DNA of 64,000 nucleotides, from positions 16,016 to 80,015 of the forward strand of contig CACRSC010000115.1 in NCBI GenBank assembly GCA_902651635.1, in the 5' to 3' direction. This DNA comes from Mastigamoeba balamuthi (lineage: Eukaryota; Evosea; Mastigamoebida; Mastigamoebidae). The position numbers and the translations under genes were made by a program. The notes under the pieces were generated by a model. That model was not told the origin of the DNA. It saw nothing but the letters and a program-made list of their open reading frames with translations, and did not search any database. The stretch's first letter is position 1. Each line of letters begins with the position of its first letter. Below are positions 20,406-31,606 of this stretch, in pieces.

Positions 20406-22630
20406 ATGAGCTCCCGCGCCCTCCTCGCCTCGCCCGAGGACGCCGAGCAGTGCCGCGTGGTCGCCGTCGTCGACGTCTGCGCGCCGTCTTCGTCTTCGCC
20501 GCCCGCGTCGACGGCGTCGCCCGGCGTCCCCGCGGAGCCCTCGCGCGTCGTGGCCCGCCGCTGGTGCATGCTGGCCATCCTCTGCCTGCTCATCGCCAGC
20601 AACGGGGCGCTCTGGATCACGTGCGCTGCCCGGGGCTCCTGCGCTGCCCTGTTGGGCCCCGCACCTCGGCTCTCTTCTTTCTCTCTCTCTCTCTCTCGCC
20701 CAGCGTCTCTGCCGCCGTCTCCGCTCGGACGCTCGGGACCCTGGCCGCTTCTGCCCTCGCGGGATCGAAGTGCCGTGTGGGGCCCGTGGGGTCCCCCGGC
20801 CTGCTGCGTGTGCTGGAGGCCTGGTGTCCGTGGTTGTGCTTTTTTTTTCCCTTGGGGAGGGAGTGCCTCTGTTTTTTTCTCGAACGGACAAATTCACAGC
20901 AATCGTGAAAATGACGGATACACGCGGCCACGTCAGGATTTCCAAATTCCCGGAACGAAGAAAGATATGCAGATCTAGCGTCGTGCGGGGGGAGGTCTCA
21001 GTTCTGACTCGCCATGGGGGCGTCTCTCTCTTCTCTCTCCCCCCTCTTTCAACCGCGCAGCTTCGCGCCCATCACGGCGGGGGTGTCCAAGTACTACGAC
21101 GTGGGTGAGGGCTGGATCAACGCGCTGTCCATCTCGTACATGATCGTCTACCTGCCGCTGGCCCCGCTCTCGGGCTGGATCATCGAGGCCCTCGGCCTGC
21201 GAACCTCTGTGCGATACACAAATCAACTGATATTCTCCCCCACCAAATCGGGGATGATATCCAAATCCCGGAAGATGCACTGAAAGTTCACTTGATATTT
21301 TTACGGGCCAGCTCGTTTGCCCCCCAGATAGGAAAGGAAAAATGAATATAACAGATCAACTGATTTCCCCCCTGCGCCGCGCCAGAGCAACGTCGGGGCG
21401 TGGCTCGACACGATAGGGGCCTGGATCCGCTTCGCCAGCGTCTTCGCGCCCGCGGGCGGCCGCTTCGCGGTGCTGGCCGTCGGCCACGTCATCAGCGCGT
21501 TTGCGCAGCCGTTCCTGCTCAACGCGCCGACGACGCTGGCGGCGCTGTGGTTCCCGCCGTCGCAGCGGGCCGTGGCGACGACCATCTGCACGGCGTCGAA
21601 CCCGATCGGCATCGCCATCGCCATGGGCGTCGTCCCCGCGCTCTACAGCGGCAGCGGGCGCCCGCTGGCCGTCCTCCTCTTCATGGCCGTCTTCGCCTCG
21701 GTCCCGGGCGTCCTCGCCGTCTTCTTCATGTCCGCGCGCCCGCCGTCGCCCTCCGACGGCTCGGTGCCCTCGGCCAGCCGCGAGCCCCTCGCCCAGTCGC
21801 TCCGCTCGTTCCTCCGCGGCACCCGCAAGGTCGTCTGCAACGTCGCCTTCATGTGCGCGCGGTCCTCAGCCCCTCCACTCCCCGCGGGGCCCCTCTGACG
21901 TGTCGCCCGCGGGGGCAGGATCCTGGTGCTGACGTGGGGGATGGGGCTGGGCGTGTTCAACGCGGTGACGACGCTCATCGAGCAGCTGACAAAGCCCGCA
22001 GACTACTCGTCGGACCAGGCGGGGTACTTTGGCGTCGCCGTCATCATCGCGGGGCTGCTGGGCGCGGGCGTCGTCGGCGTCGTCGTCGACCGCACGCACC
22101 GCTACCGCGAGATCCTCTGGGGCACGTACGTGGCGACGCTGGCGGGCTGCGTCGCCGTGACCGCGTGCAACAGGCACGGGCTCTTCTGGCCGCTGCTCGT
22201 CTCGTTCGCGCTCTTCGGCTTCGGGGCGCTCTCGACCATCGCCGTCGTCTTCGAGGGCGCCGTCGAGGCCACGTACCCCGTCGCCGAGAGCACCAGCGCC
22301 TTCCTGCTCTGGAGCTCGGGTCAGCTCTTCGGCGTCGTCTTCGTGGTCATTCTGGCCCCCGTGGGCCGCAAGATGGGCGACATGCGGCACACCATGTACA
22401 TCGTCGACGGCGCCGTCGCCGCCATGGTCGTCATCTCCTTCTTCTTCCGCACAGACTACAAGCGCCTGCAGCAGGAGGCCCGCACGGGCGCCCAGGAGGA
22501 CCACCGCCCCGCCGCGCCCGCCGACGAGGGCCAGCAGGCGCCCGGCATGCACTACAGGGCCGCCCCGCAGTGCTCGAGCCCCGCGCTGGCCGAGGGCTCG
22601 CAACCCCAGCACAGCAGTCTCACGGTGTAG
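20406..22630 (+). CDS. FLVCR/SLC49-like major facilitator transporter
   Basis: Four exons are proposed: 20406-20620, 21061-21208, 21386-21852 and 21919-22630, giving 513 residues in a consistent frame with donors GTGCGC, GTGCGA and GTGCGC. About twelve hydrophobic segments are visible. The first helix ends in NGALWITFAPITAGVSKYY, followed by GWINALSISYMIVYLPLAPL and LSGWIIEALGLR, the loop pattern typical of FLVCR1/2 and DIRC2 (compare QWI…YMLxYIPL…GLR). The second half has QAGYFGVAVIIAGLLGAGVV and a late STSAFLLWSSGQLFG helix. Relatives move choline, ethanolamine, haem or pyridoxine; substrate here is not inferable. The last ~50 residues are a polar cytosolic tail. Exon 1 occurs again at 18116-18330 without the rest of the gene. 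Confidence 0.8.
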
Positions 22631-22856
22631 TCAAAGACGCTCAACGTCGTCCCTGTCTCTATTCGGTCTTTGTGGCATCTCTTCTCGCTGGTAGACACCT
22701 GCAACTAACCACGTCTCACGGCAGTGCACGCAATTCGAAGCGGTGCTCAGGCAGCAAACAGCAGTAGAGCGCACACCCCAGTTGCCATGGTCAGGAGTGG
22801 TCCTGCTTTCACGTCTGCCCTGATGACGGCCAGAAAAAGAAAAAGCGATTCGATGG
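22628..22856 (+). repeat. family 5'-flank repeat, copy A
   Basis: A ~230-bp unit from AAAGACGCTCAACGTCG to the GATTCGATG end. It contains GTTGCCATG, which in copy C is the start codon context of a family pseudogene. Similar units lie at 23159-23400 and 23490-23690. Confidence 0.65.
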
Positions 22857-23158
22857 CATGTTCCGGAAAAAGATGAAGTGAAAACAAATGATAAATCACT
22901 AGCAGTCAGTTGTATTGGGAAAAGTCGCTCCCATTCAGCATTCCAATATTTCTTGATTCTATAATATGTAAATTTGACTGAAATCCAAAATTTCACAACA
23001 TTATCTCTGGCTGTAGTCATATTAAACATGTCTGATTCTGAACCAACACTCCTTGTTTAGATTATATTGATCAAATCAGGATCTGATATGCGCAATCAAG
23101 CACGAATTAAGTGGGCTAGAAGACATCATATTGGATTCATAGATAAATTATGAATTCG
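22857..23158. other. AT-rich spacer between repeats
   Basis: Low-GC DNA with no supported gene, in sharp contrast with the surrounding GC-rich sequence. Confidence 0.4.
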
Positions 23159-23400
23159 ACGCTCAACGTCGTCCCTGTCTCTATTCGGTCTTTGTGGCAT
23201 CTCTTCTCGCTGGTAGACACATCTCACGGCAGTGCATGCAATTCGAGGCGGTGCTGAGGCAGCAAGCAGCAGTAGAGCGCACACCCCAGTTGCCGTAGCG
23301 AACCCAACTGTGGTGTTGCAGGAGTGGTCCTGCTTTCACGTCTGCCCTGACTCCAGTCGTGCAATGATGATGGCCAGAAAATGAAAAAGTGATTCGATGA
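23159..23400 (+). repeat. family 5'-flank repeat, copy B
   Basis: Matches copy A over its whole length, with small indels, and copy C over about 200 bp. No coding continuation follows, so it appears to be a stranded promoter remnant. Confidence 0.65.
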
Positions 23401-23489
23401 GCCCTTGGATTGAGCACACCGGGGAGCTACCCCAGCTCCCAGTTTGCGTGCAGGGCACTGGGGGAAGCCCTCTCCAGTTTGGGTGTAAG

Positions 23490-24610
23490 GATGTAGTCAA
23501 AGACGCACAACGTCGTCCCTCTCTCTATTCGGTCTTTTTGGCATCTCTTCTCGCTGGTAGAGACCCGCAACTAACCTCATCTCATGGCAGTGCATACCAT
23601 TCGAAGCGGTGCTGAGGCAGCAAACAGCAATAGAACGCACATCCCGGTTGCCATGGCGATTCCAACTGTGGTGTTTCTGGAGGCCCTCCCGTGAAGCCGA
23701 CCTGCATTGTGTCCTGGAGGTCCTGCGAGAGCTCGCACGCGACTCGGATGACCTCAAACACCCGTCGCCTCCGCTCAGTGAGCGCCCCTTGTTCTCGGCT
23801 CCCTCGTGCAACCCGAGAACTGTCTGTGCACTGTCCAAGCTGTTCTGCCTCCCTCCGTTCACATCCACGGAGGTCTACGAGGCTCACAAGGTGGTCCAAC
23901 AGATAAAAGAGGCCTGTGGCAGCACCTATGGCAGCACCTATGGGAGCACAGGGGAGTCTGGCGCTCTCTGCTGCCCACTGCACCGACGCCGCACAGCTGC
24001 AAACAGCGTGTCTGAGGGACTCGTTGCAGTGCTTCGCCCTGGGCATGCACCCGCGAGTTGGAAGTGCGAGTCCTGTTGTGCCATACCTGGCACCTCCCGC
24101 TGCCTTTGTCGCCATTTGCGGCGCTCCACATGATGCGGAGGTGTTCAGCATCAGGGCCATGCTGGTGCGACCAGGCTTCAGCACTGTGATGCTCGAGGTG
24201 TCCATATTCCCCAGCACCCAAGAGCTGCGACTCGGAGCCAGAGTAGTATCGCACACTAGCAGCACGGTCATGCTCGCTACTTCCACAGTGGGGGATTGGT
24301 TTAGTTTCCAGCTTGCACAGATGCGCCCGTGCTACACGTTGCTGTACCTCTATGACGCGGGGTTTGGCGAGCTGTTCAACTCGCTGACGTTCCAGTTCAG
24401 CAGCAAGTGGCTGCTGTGCTGCTACCACGAGGCCTCTGAGAGAATTGCACACGTGCAATGCGTTACGCTTGGATCGGGGTCACTCACATGTCTGGCTGTG
24501 GCCAGTGTCGGCCGGCACTCCTGTGCAACTGTCACTGTGTATGCTCTGCCCAATGACAACTTCCACGGCAGCGTGTTGTCAGTTCTTGATGGCACAAGAA
24601 CTGTACTGTA
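23490..24610 (+). pseudogene. LGMHPRVG-family copy 3 with its 5' flank
   Basis: Copy C of the flank repeat (23490-23690) runs into ATG GCG ATT, then a broken family reading frame: LHCVLEVLRELARDSDDL, SPPLSERPLFSAPSCN, a STYGSTYGS triplication, FALGMHPRVGSASPV and TLLYLYDAGFGELFNSLTF. The conserved QLLSPLFAREFVCSF block is missing, two or more frame shifts separate the parts, and the C-terminal blades are lost. It ends about 30 bp before the stop codon of the convergent TLDc gene. Confidence 0.7.
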
Positions 24611-24637
24611 TTCATTTCTCTCATTTTGGTTCTGCCG

Positions 24638-27600
24638 TCACTTCTGACACCAAACTTCAACACACCTCAAAGCGAATTCTCTCTGAGAGTTTCCACCGAG
24701 AATACAGCCATTGGAATAGGTCGACGGGTTGCAGCATTCTAGCGACAGGTCATATCCATCACCGAAGCACGGTCCCCGCCGTTCACTGTGATACACAGCC
24801 TTGTCACCACAGACTGGATGGATTGTCTTTCTCGTGATGTTAAAGAGAAACGCCCTTTCATCCCGGAAGTAGGAGCCATCATAAAATGGTGCATTCCAGG
24901 ACACGGTAGTGAAGCCACCAAACTCACCTTCGGGTGTTATTAGATTGATAGCACGTAGGTATCTCACTGTTGTTGGTGTCGCGAATGAAGGTGAAGGTGG
25001 GGCCTCTCCCGTCACACATTCGGTGAAACTCTGACGCTTCTTCCGAGGAGGCCCTCCAAAGAAGCTGCCAAACAGGAGGGAACAGCGCCTTGTTTGCAGC
25101 CTGGTAGTGCTGCATCAAGAAACTGCAGTCGTCCTCTGAAGTCACGATCATCGACCCCACAAACACTGGCACAAATGAGAACGCAAGAGATGCAATTCAC
25201 TCACCATTGACGTGCGCCCCTGCGATATTCGCATGGACAACCCCTGTGAGAATTGCATCTCAGATCATCTGTCTCTGTCATTTTTGGCTCACCATTGAGA
25301 TTGCTTCCTGAATGAAATGGATGTCAGATTTTTCAATATCAGTTATGACTCTCACCTGCAAGGTTTGTGCCTGTGAGCAGAGTACCTGTCAGATCAGATC
25401 CTGCTCAAAATTAAAACGAGTATGCCATGGAGAGGGGATAGTACCTGCGAGGTTAGCAGTTGTCAAATGAAACTGGGATCCAGCATGGTCCAGTCTCTCA
25501 CACAACGCGGTATGAAATGACACATTTACAAGGTGAGAGATTCTGAAAGACTCGCTCCTGAGAGAACAAATGGAATAATCTCAAAGATAACTATGCCTAG
25601 TGGAAAAATGACCTGAGATTGACAATTGGTCATCTCTCGAACTGAAATTCACTTCACCGAGGTTGGCACCACGGAGCACAACTTCAGTTATGAGAGGGGT
25701 CCAAATGTGTGAGAATGTCCCAGCACAGCGTACCAGCGAGATTAGCCCCTCTTAGATCAGCTCCAGTCAGATCCGCACTGCTCAGATTGGCATCGTGCAG
25801 CTCCGATCCTGCAAAATCTGTCAGAGCAAAACAACGCAAGCGAATAAACCAGCAAGGGTTGCCCTGCTAAGGTCAAAGCCACTCAGGTTTCTTTTTGACA
25901 GGTCCACTCCACTGAGGTCAGCTCCACGCAGCAGCACACCTTCAAATAGCTGGGCAATGAAGATCCAACTATGCTTGGGCCTACCAGTAATGTTGGCTTC
26001 CCGCAGTATGGCGCCTTAAACAGCACGTAGATTACAAATTCAATCAAGTCAGTTGCACTCACCGTTGAGATGGGCTCTCTCGAGAACAGTACCTGTCATT
26101 ATTGCAGCTAGAGGAAATGAGTGCCACAATGAAGAATGACATACAAGTGAGGTTCACGCCCGTCAAGTCGAAGCCGCTGAAATCCCTGCCGGCCAGCTTC
26201 ACTCCACTCAGGTTGGCACCGCTCATCATCGTTCCTGAGAGAATTAGTAGCGGCCACTGTCCTCATTTCAAACCTTTCAGCAACGTCCCTTTGAGGACAG
26301 CTCCTGGACAGATTTGACAAATGAGATACAAATGGAGAACAGAACACGGGTGGACCTGTGAGATTTGCTCCTTTCATGTTCGCGCCAGCAAGAATTGCGT
26401 CGGACAAGTCGTACATAGTCAAATCGCAGTTGGACAGGTCCGCCCCACTCAGGTTCGTTTCCCGCAGGATGGCCCCTGAAATAACAGCTTAGGTTTCAAC
26501 GACTAGCACTTGTGCACCACCTGTCAGAATCGTTTTCGGGGCTGACATATGGAAGCTGGTGAGATGCGGGAAAGACAATCAAATGAGGCCACAATCGGAT
26601 ATGAAGGGCTTGGAGAACACGCATCCACTGAGGTTCCTCTTCGAAAGATCGACTCCGCAGAGAGTGGCCCCCTTGAGCGAAGTCCCTGTTAAGCAACTCA
26701 GTGGATTTCCCTGGTCAGAACAGCTCACCATCGATGTTTGCTCCTGTGAAAGGCGTCAGTATTACTGAGGTGTTTCTGTCAGACCTGTGATAACAGCGTG
26801 GCTGAGGATTGCGCCTGAGAGGTCGAAGCCACTCAGGTCTCTGTTAGAAAGGTCCACTCCGCTCATGTTGGCTCCGGTGAGCTTCTCCCTGAAAGTGATG
26901 CTCTTGGGCAGCACAGCTTCCGACAAATTTGCGTTCCTGTTCATCCGTAAGTTCATGAATATTTCGTGGCCAAGAGGACACCTGAGGTCCACGCAGCTGA
27001 CAACTGCCCCAGACATGTCCGCCTTGCTCAGCTGCGCACCGCGGAGGTCCATGCCCGAGAGGTCCGCTCTGTTGAGGCATGCCCTCGCCATCCTCGTTGT
27101 CCTGTCCACCCCCTTGGCCGCCCTGAGCTCCACCATGCTTAGGTCCGCTCCCTCGAGGTTCGCCCCGCGCAGGTCCGTTCCTCTCACGTCCGCCCCGCGC
27201 AGCTCGGCGTTGCTCATGTCGACCCCGCGCAGGTCTCGCCCGCGCAGCCACTTCGCACACGACAGCCGTGCCCCTGCCATCACCGTCGTGCTGGTGACCT
27301 CTGCCGCCTCGAGGCCCTCGGCACCCTCCAGCGAGGCTCCGCTCAGGTCGGCGGACCCCAGGCGCGCTCTGTGCATCGCAGCGCCACTGAGGTCGCACTC
27401 GCGCAGGTCGCAGCCGCGTAGGTTTCGCCCAGCGAGGTCACAGCCCCTCATGTTGCAACGCGGCATCGCTACGGCGGGAAGCTCGCACTCTCGCAGGTCC
27501 GCGCCGCTCAGGTCCACGCCGTCCATGCGCGACTGTCCCAACCTGGCGAAGCACAGCTCCACGTCGGCCAGCGTGCACTTTGCCATCTTGGCGCCCTTGG

Positions 27601-29546
27601 CCTCCCTGTTGCTGCACGACACGTCTTTCTCGTTGGCCATCATCGCCGCCCGCTCGTCGGCCCTGTGCCGCACGCTGCACTGCCTCCCCACACAGGCTGC
27701 GGCGTCCTGCAAGGAGGAGGAGCGGAAGGTGCACGACTCGAGCAGGCAGCTCTCGTCGAAGCGCGCGCGCCGCAGGTCTGTTCCCCCCACGAACTCCACG
27801 CCGCGCAGAGTGCACGCGGACCACACGGTGTCGCTCATACGAACGCCCTCGAAGCGCGACGACGACATCGAGGCCCCGACGAAGGCCATGCAGCGCATTT
27901 GGCATTCAACCAGGGTGGTCCCTTCGGAGACCTCGATGCCCGCGGGGGCGCGCGCAAGGCGCATGTCGCACGTGGTCAGCTTGCAGGAGGCCAGCAGCCG
28001 CGGCAGGCACGCGCAGCGGAGGTCGCAGGCCTCGGCCACCACTCCGCGCCACCCGGTCCACCCGCTCATGTCGGCTCCTGCCAGGCGGCATCCGCGCAGT
28101 GTCACACCGCTCCCGAACTCCACACTCTCGGCCCCAAGTGCCCTCGGCTCTGCCCCGAGGGATGGAGACGACGACGACGGCGAGGGCTCGGCGTTGGAGC
28201 CCTCATTCTCGGGGTCTTCGCAGCGAGGACTCGGGCCACCGATGTCGCAGGAGACCAGAGTGGTGGAGCCCACGAAGTGGACGCCGTTGAGGCGGCAGTG
28301 CGTGAAGTCGCAGCGCGTCAGGCGGCAGCCCTCGAAGGTCCACGAGTGCAGCTGGGGGCCCCAGGCCCTGCCCTCGATGTCCGAGTCGGCCACGACCACG
28401 TCGCTCGCGCCGGGTGCGCCCTCGGGCATCGCCAGCAGCAGCAGGGGCCCAAGGCCGGCGACGGCCTCGAGGCGGGCGCCGTCCATGCAGGTGGGCCTGA
28501 GGCACTGCGCCGAGGCGATGCGCGTGCGGAGCAGACGGGCCCCGCGGAGCACAACGCCGTCCATCGTGCAGCCCCTGAAATCGCTGTCTGCCAGCAGGCA
28601 CCCTTCGAAGCTGGCCCCGTCCAGTTTTGCCCCTGGGATACCAGCCATTAAGATACAATTGAATATGTGTCATTCCAGAATCTAACGACAATTGAATGCG
28701 GTCGACGCAGGATGCGTACCGGCAAAGACGGCATTGGTGAGGTCCGAGTGGTCGAACACGCATCCAGTGAGGTCGCCTGAGAACAGCGCGCCGCGGAGCA
28801 CACAGCGGGCAACACGAGCGCCGCGGAGGCTCGCAGCGCCGCGCAGGTCGACGCCCTCGTCGAACACGTGCCCCGACAGGTCCGCCCCTGTGGCGTCCAG
28901 CCCCTTCCACCCCCACTCCCATGCCGCCCGTGCCTCCATCTCCTCGTACTCTTTCTGCAGCCAAAAAACGAATAAAGCACAAATATGAGCTCGAAATCAA
29001 TTGAATGACTCGAACTGCGAAAAGAGAGTCAAACGAAGGGGATGCACCTCCTCGCGCTGCTCCGTCTCGTCCCTCTGCGCGGCCACCGCGCACCTGAGCG
29101 CTGCCGCCTCGCGGGATCCGTCGCCGGCGGCGGCGCAGCGCAGCGACGCGGGCAACCGGGCGTTCGCGAGGTCCGCGCGAGCCACCGACGCCCCGGCGAC
29201 GTCGCAGAGCCGCACGCCCCGCAGGTCTGCACCGCGAGGCAGGCGCCCCTGAGTCGGCCCCCGTGAGCAGGGCTCCGCGGGCGTCCGCGAGGGCGAGACG
29301 GGCGTCGCGGAGGTCGCAGGCAGACAAGTCCGCGGAGACGAAAACAGAGCCGTCGGCGCAGCAGAGGCCCCGCAGGCACAGCGACCGCAGCCGCGCACGG
29401 GGCACGTAGAGAGCGCGGCCACCGGCGGCCAGGGCGCGGAGCTCGTGGGCGTCGAGGTCGTTGCCGCCGGCAGTGTCTGTGGCCGCTGCTGCCAGCGCCT
29501 GGACAGTGCTGTACCCTGTAGGAGGGGCGCTCTCTGCGGTGCTCAT
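24638..29546 (-). CDS. pentapeptide-repeat protein with C-terminal TLDc domain
   Basis: The gene starts at 29546 (MSTAESAPPTGYSTVQAL). Main exons: 29048-29546, 28720-28954, 26785-28632, many small ones (26729-26743, 26356-26475, 26274-26303, 26145-26234, 26063-26092, 25985-26014, 25850-25939, 25734-25808, 25356-25400, 25293-25307, 25205-25243), then TLDc exons 24968-25165 and 24638-24927. Nearly all of the protein is A(D/N)LxG repeats, which fold as a right-handed quadrilateral beta helix. The end carries the TLDc signature: WQLLWRASSEEASEFHRMCD, GGFTTVSW, AFLFNI and GPCFGDGYDL. TLDc proteins are tied to oxidative-stress resistance and V-ATPase binding. Boundaries around 26515-26690 and 25445-25700 are unsure. 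Exon 1 has 499 nt although both ends are phase 0, implying a one-base indel near 29250. Confidence 0.75.
24928..24967 (-). other. 40-nt intron splitting the TLDc domain
   Basis: GTGAGATACC … CCCGAAG interrupts the TLDc coding sequence after the first base of a Ser codon. Removing it joins FIRDTNN to SEFGGFTTV as the family requires. It is phase 1, like the introns of the repeat region. Confidence 0.7.
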
Positions 29547-29886
29547 TGGGGGGCTCTGCTGCTCTGAAGCTTGCTTTTCTCTCTCACTCTCTCACTCTGT
29601 CGCTGGTGGTTGTGTGTCACTCTGGGACGGTGCTGTCCGTTGGACACGTCACTGGAGCGTTTCCGGAACCGCCCCGCTGGTTGTCGCTTGGGGCGCCAAC
29701 CACCGAATTCCGGTGGCCGGGTTCTCACGCGCGATGCCACACCACACGTGGTGAGCAGCTACCCTGGGGGCAACAGTCAACATAAGACCCTCGTGGTTTC
29801 TTCGGGATGACCTCAAATCTGTTGTTCGATCGCAATCGGTCAATTCGAATCAACACAGTGAATTCTGAGCCCTGCAGTCCGCAGCC
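29544..29886. other. flank between the pentapeptide gene and family copy 4
   Basis: Contains the promoter side of the minus-strand pentapeptide gene and 5' flank of family copy 4. The segment CAACACAGTGAATTC plus CCGCAGCCATGGCGCAG is shared with the upstream region of the intact copy at 34268, showing a recent duplication that included the promoter. Confidence 0.5.
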
Positions 29887-30480
29887 ATGGCGCAGCCTAT
29901 CTGAGCATTCCGCTGGACCCTCCCTGGTGGAACTGCCCTGAACTCCCTCCTGAGCGTTCTGCGGGAGCTCGCACGCGAGTCCGCGGACCTGCGAACTCCC
30001 TCGCCCCCGCTGCACGAGCGCATCTGGTTCTCCGCTTCCTGGTGCACTACCAGCACTGCTCAGCCCTGATAAGGCTCCTCGCGTGCCCTCCCTTTCCCTC
30101 TGCCGAGGCCTGGAGGATGAAACGGGAGCACCAGCCAAACTTAGCAACCGTGTGGCTGCACCTCTGGAGGCACAGGGTCCTCAGGATCTCGCTGCTGCCC
30201 TCTGAGTACGACACCGCGGATGCCACGTGGCTGCAGGAGGCGTCGCTGTGCCTGGCGCTGGGCATGCACCTGCGTGTGGGAAGTGTGAGTCCTGTGCAGC
30301 TGCTGAGCCCTCTCGTTGCGCGAGCTTGTGTGCTCGTTCCTCTGGCGAGCTGTTCAACTCGCTGTCTCTGGTGGACTTGAGGGAACCGCTGCTGTGCTGC
30401 TTCCACGCGGCCACCCACAGGCTCGCACTCATCACACGCGACCCGGCGGACAGCCAGCTCGTGCGCAGGAGGGTGGCTGT
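29887..30480 (+). pseudogene. LGMHPRVG-family copy 4, left assembled half
   Basis: Identical to 31607-32200; the sequence is cut by the N run that follows. See the complete version at 31607-32820. Confidence 0.75.
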
Positions 30481-30978
30481 NNNNNNNNNNNNNNNNNNNN
30501 NNNNNNNNNNNNNNNNNNNNNNNNNNNNNNNNNNNNNNNNNNNNNNNNNNNNNNNNNNNNNNNNNNNNNNNNNNNNNNNNNNNNNNNNNNNNNNNNNNNN
30601 NNNNNNNNNNNNNNNNNNNNNNNNNNNNNNNNNNNNNNNNNNNNNNNNNNNNNNNNNNNNNNNNNNNNNNNNNNNNNNNNNNNNNNNNNNNNNNNNNNNN
30701 NNNNNNNNNNNNNNNNNNNNNNNNNNNNNNNNNNNNNNNNNNNNNNNNNNNNNNNNNNNNNNNNNNNNNNNNNNNNNNNNNNNNNNNNNNNNNNNNNNNN
30801 NNNNNNNNNNNNNNNNNNNNNNNNNNNNNNNNNNNNNNNNNNNNNNNNNNNNNNNNNNNNNNNNNNNNNNNNNNNNNNNNNNNNNNNNNNNNNNNNNNNN
30901 NNNNNNNNNNNNNNNNNNNNNNNNNNNNNNNNNNNNNNNNNNNNNNNNNNNNNNNNNNNNNNNNNNNNNNNNNNNNNN
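30481..30978. other. 498-base N run flanked by duplicated sequence
   Basis: 29259-30480 equals 30979-32200 (offset 1,720) apart from one visible base change. The two contigs therefore overlap by ~1.2 kb and the gap probably does not exist. Confidence 0.85.
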
Positions 30979-31606
30979 CCCCGCGAGCAGGGCTCCGCGG
31001 GCGTCCGCGAGGGCGAGACGGGCGTCGCGGAGGTCGCAGGCAGACAAGTCCGCGGAGACGAAAACAGAGCCGTCGGCGCAGCAGAGGCCCCGCAGGCACA
31101 GCGACCGCAGCCGCGCACGGGGCACGTAGAGAGCGCGGCCACCGGCGGCCAGGGCGCGGAGCTCGTGGGCGTCGAGGTCGTTGCCGCCGGCAGTGTCTGT
31201 GGCCGCTGCTGCCAGCGCCTGGACAGTGCTGTACCCTGTAGGAGGGGCGCTCTCTGCGGTGCTCATTGGGGGGCTCTGCTGCTCTGAAGCTTGCTTTTCT
31301 CTCTCACTCTCTCACTCTGTCGCTGGTGGTTGTGTGTCACTCTGGGACGGTGCTGTCCGTTGGACACGTCACTGGAGCGTTTCCGGAACCGCCCCGCTGG
31401 TTGTCGCTTGGGGCGCCAACCACCGAATTCCGGTGGCCGGGTTCTCACGCGCGATGCCACACCACACGTGGTGAGCAGCTACCCTGGGGGCAACAGTCAA
31501 CATAAGACCCTCGTGGTTTCTTCGGGATGACCTCAAATCTGTTGTTCGATCGCAATCGGTCAATTCGAATCAACACAGTGAATTCTGAGCCCTGCAGTCC
31601 GCAGCC
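30979..31606. repeat. second assembled copy of the pentapeptide gene 5' end and copy 4 flank
   Basis: Repeats 29259-29886, including the first ~95 codons of the pentapeptide gene on the minus strand (ATG at 31266). Treated as an unmerged contig overlap rather than a second gene. Confidence 0.8.

Noticed and set aside
28210-28640. MAGIP… as the start of a separate pentapeptide gene at 28648
   Set aside because: That Met lies inside a phase-1 intron; splicing from 28720 into 28632 continues the repeat and leads back to the MSTAESAP start at 29546.
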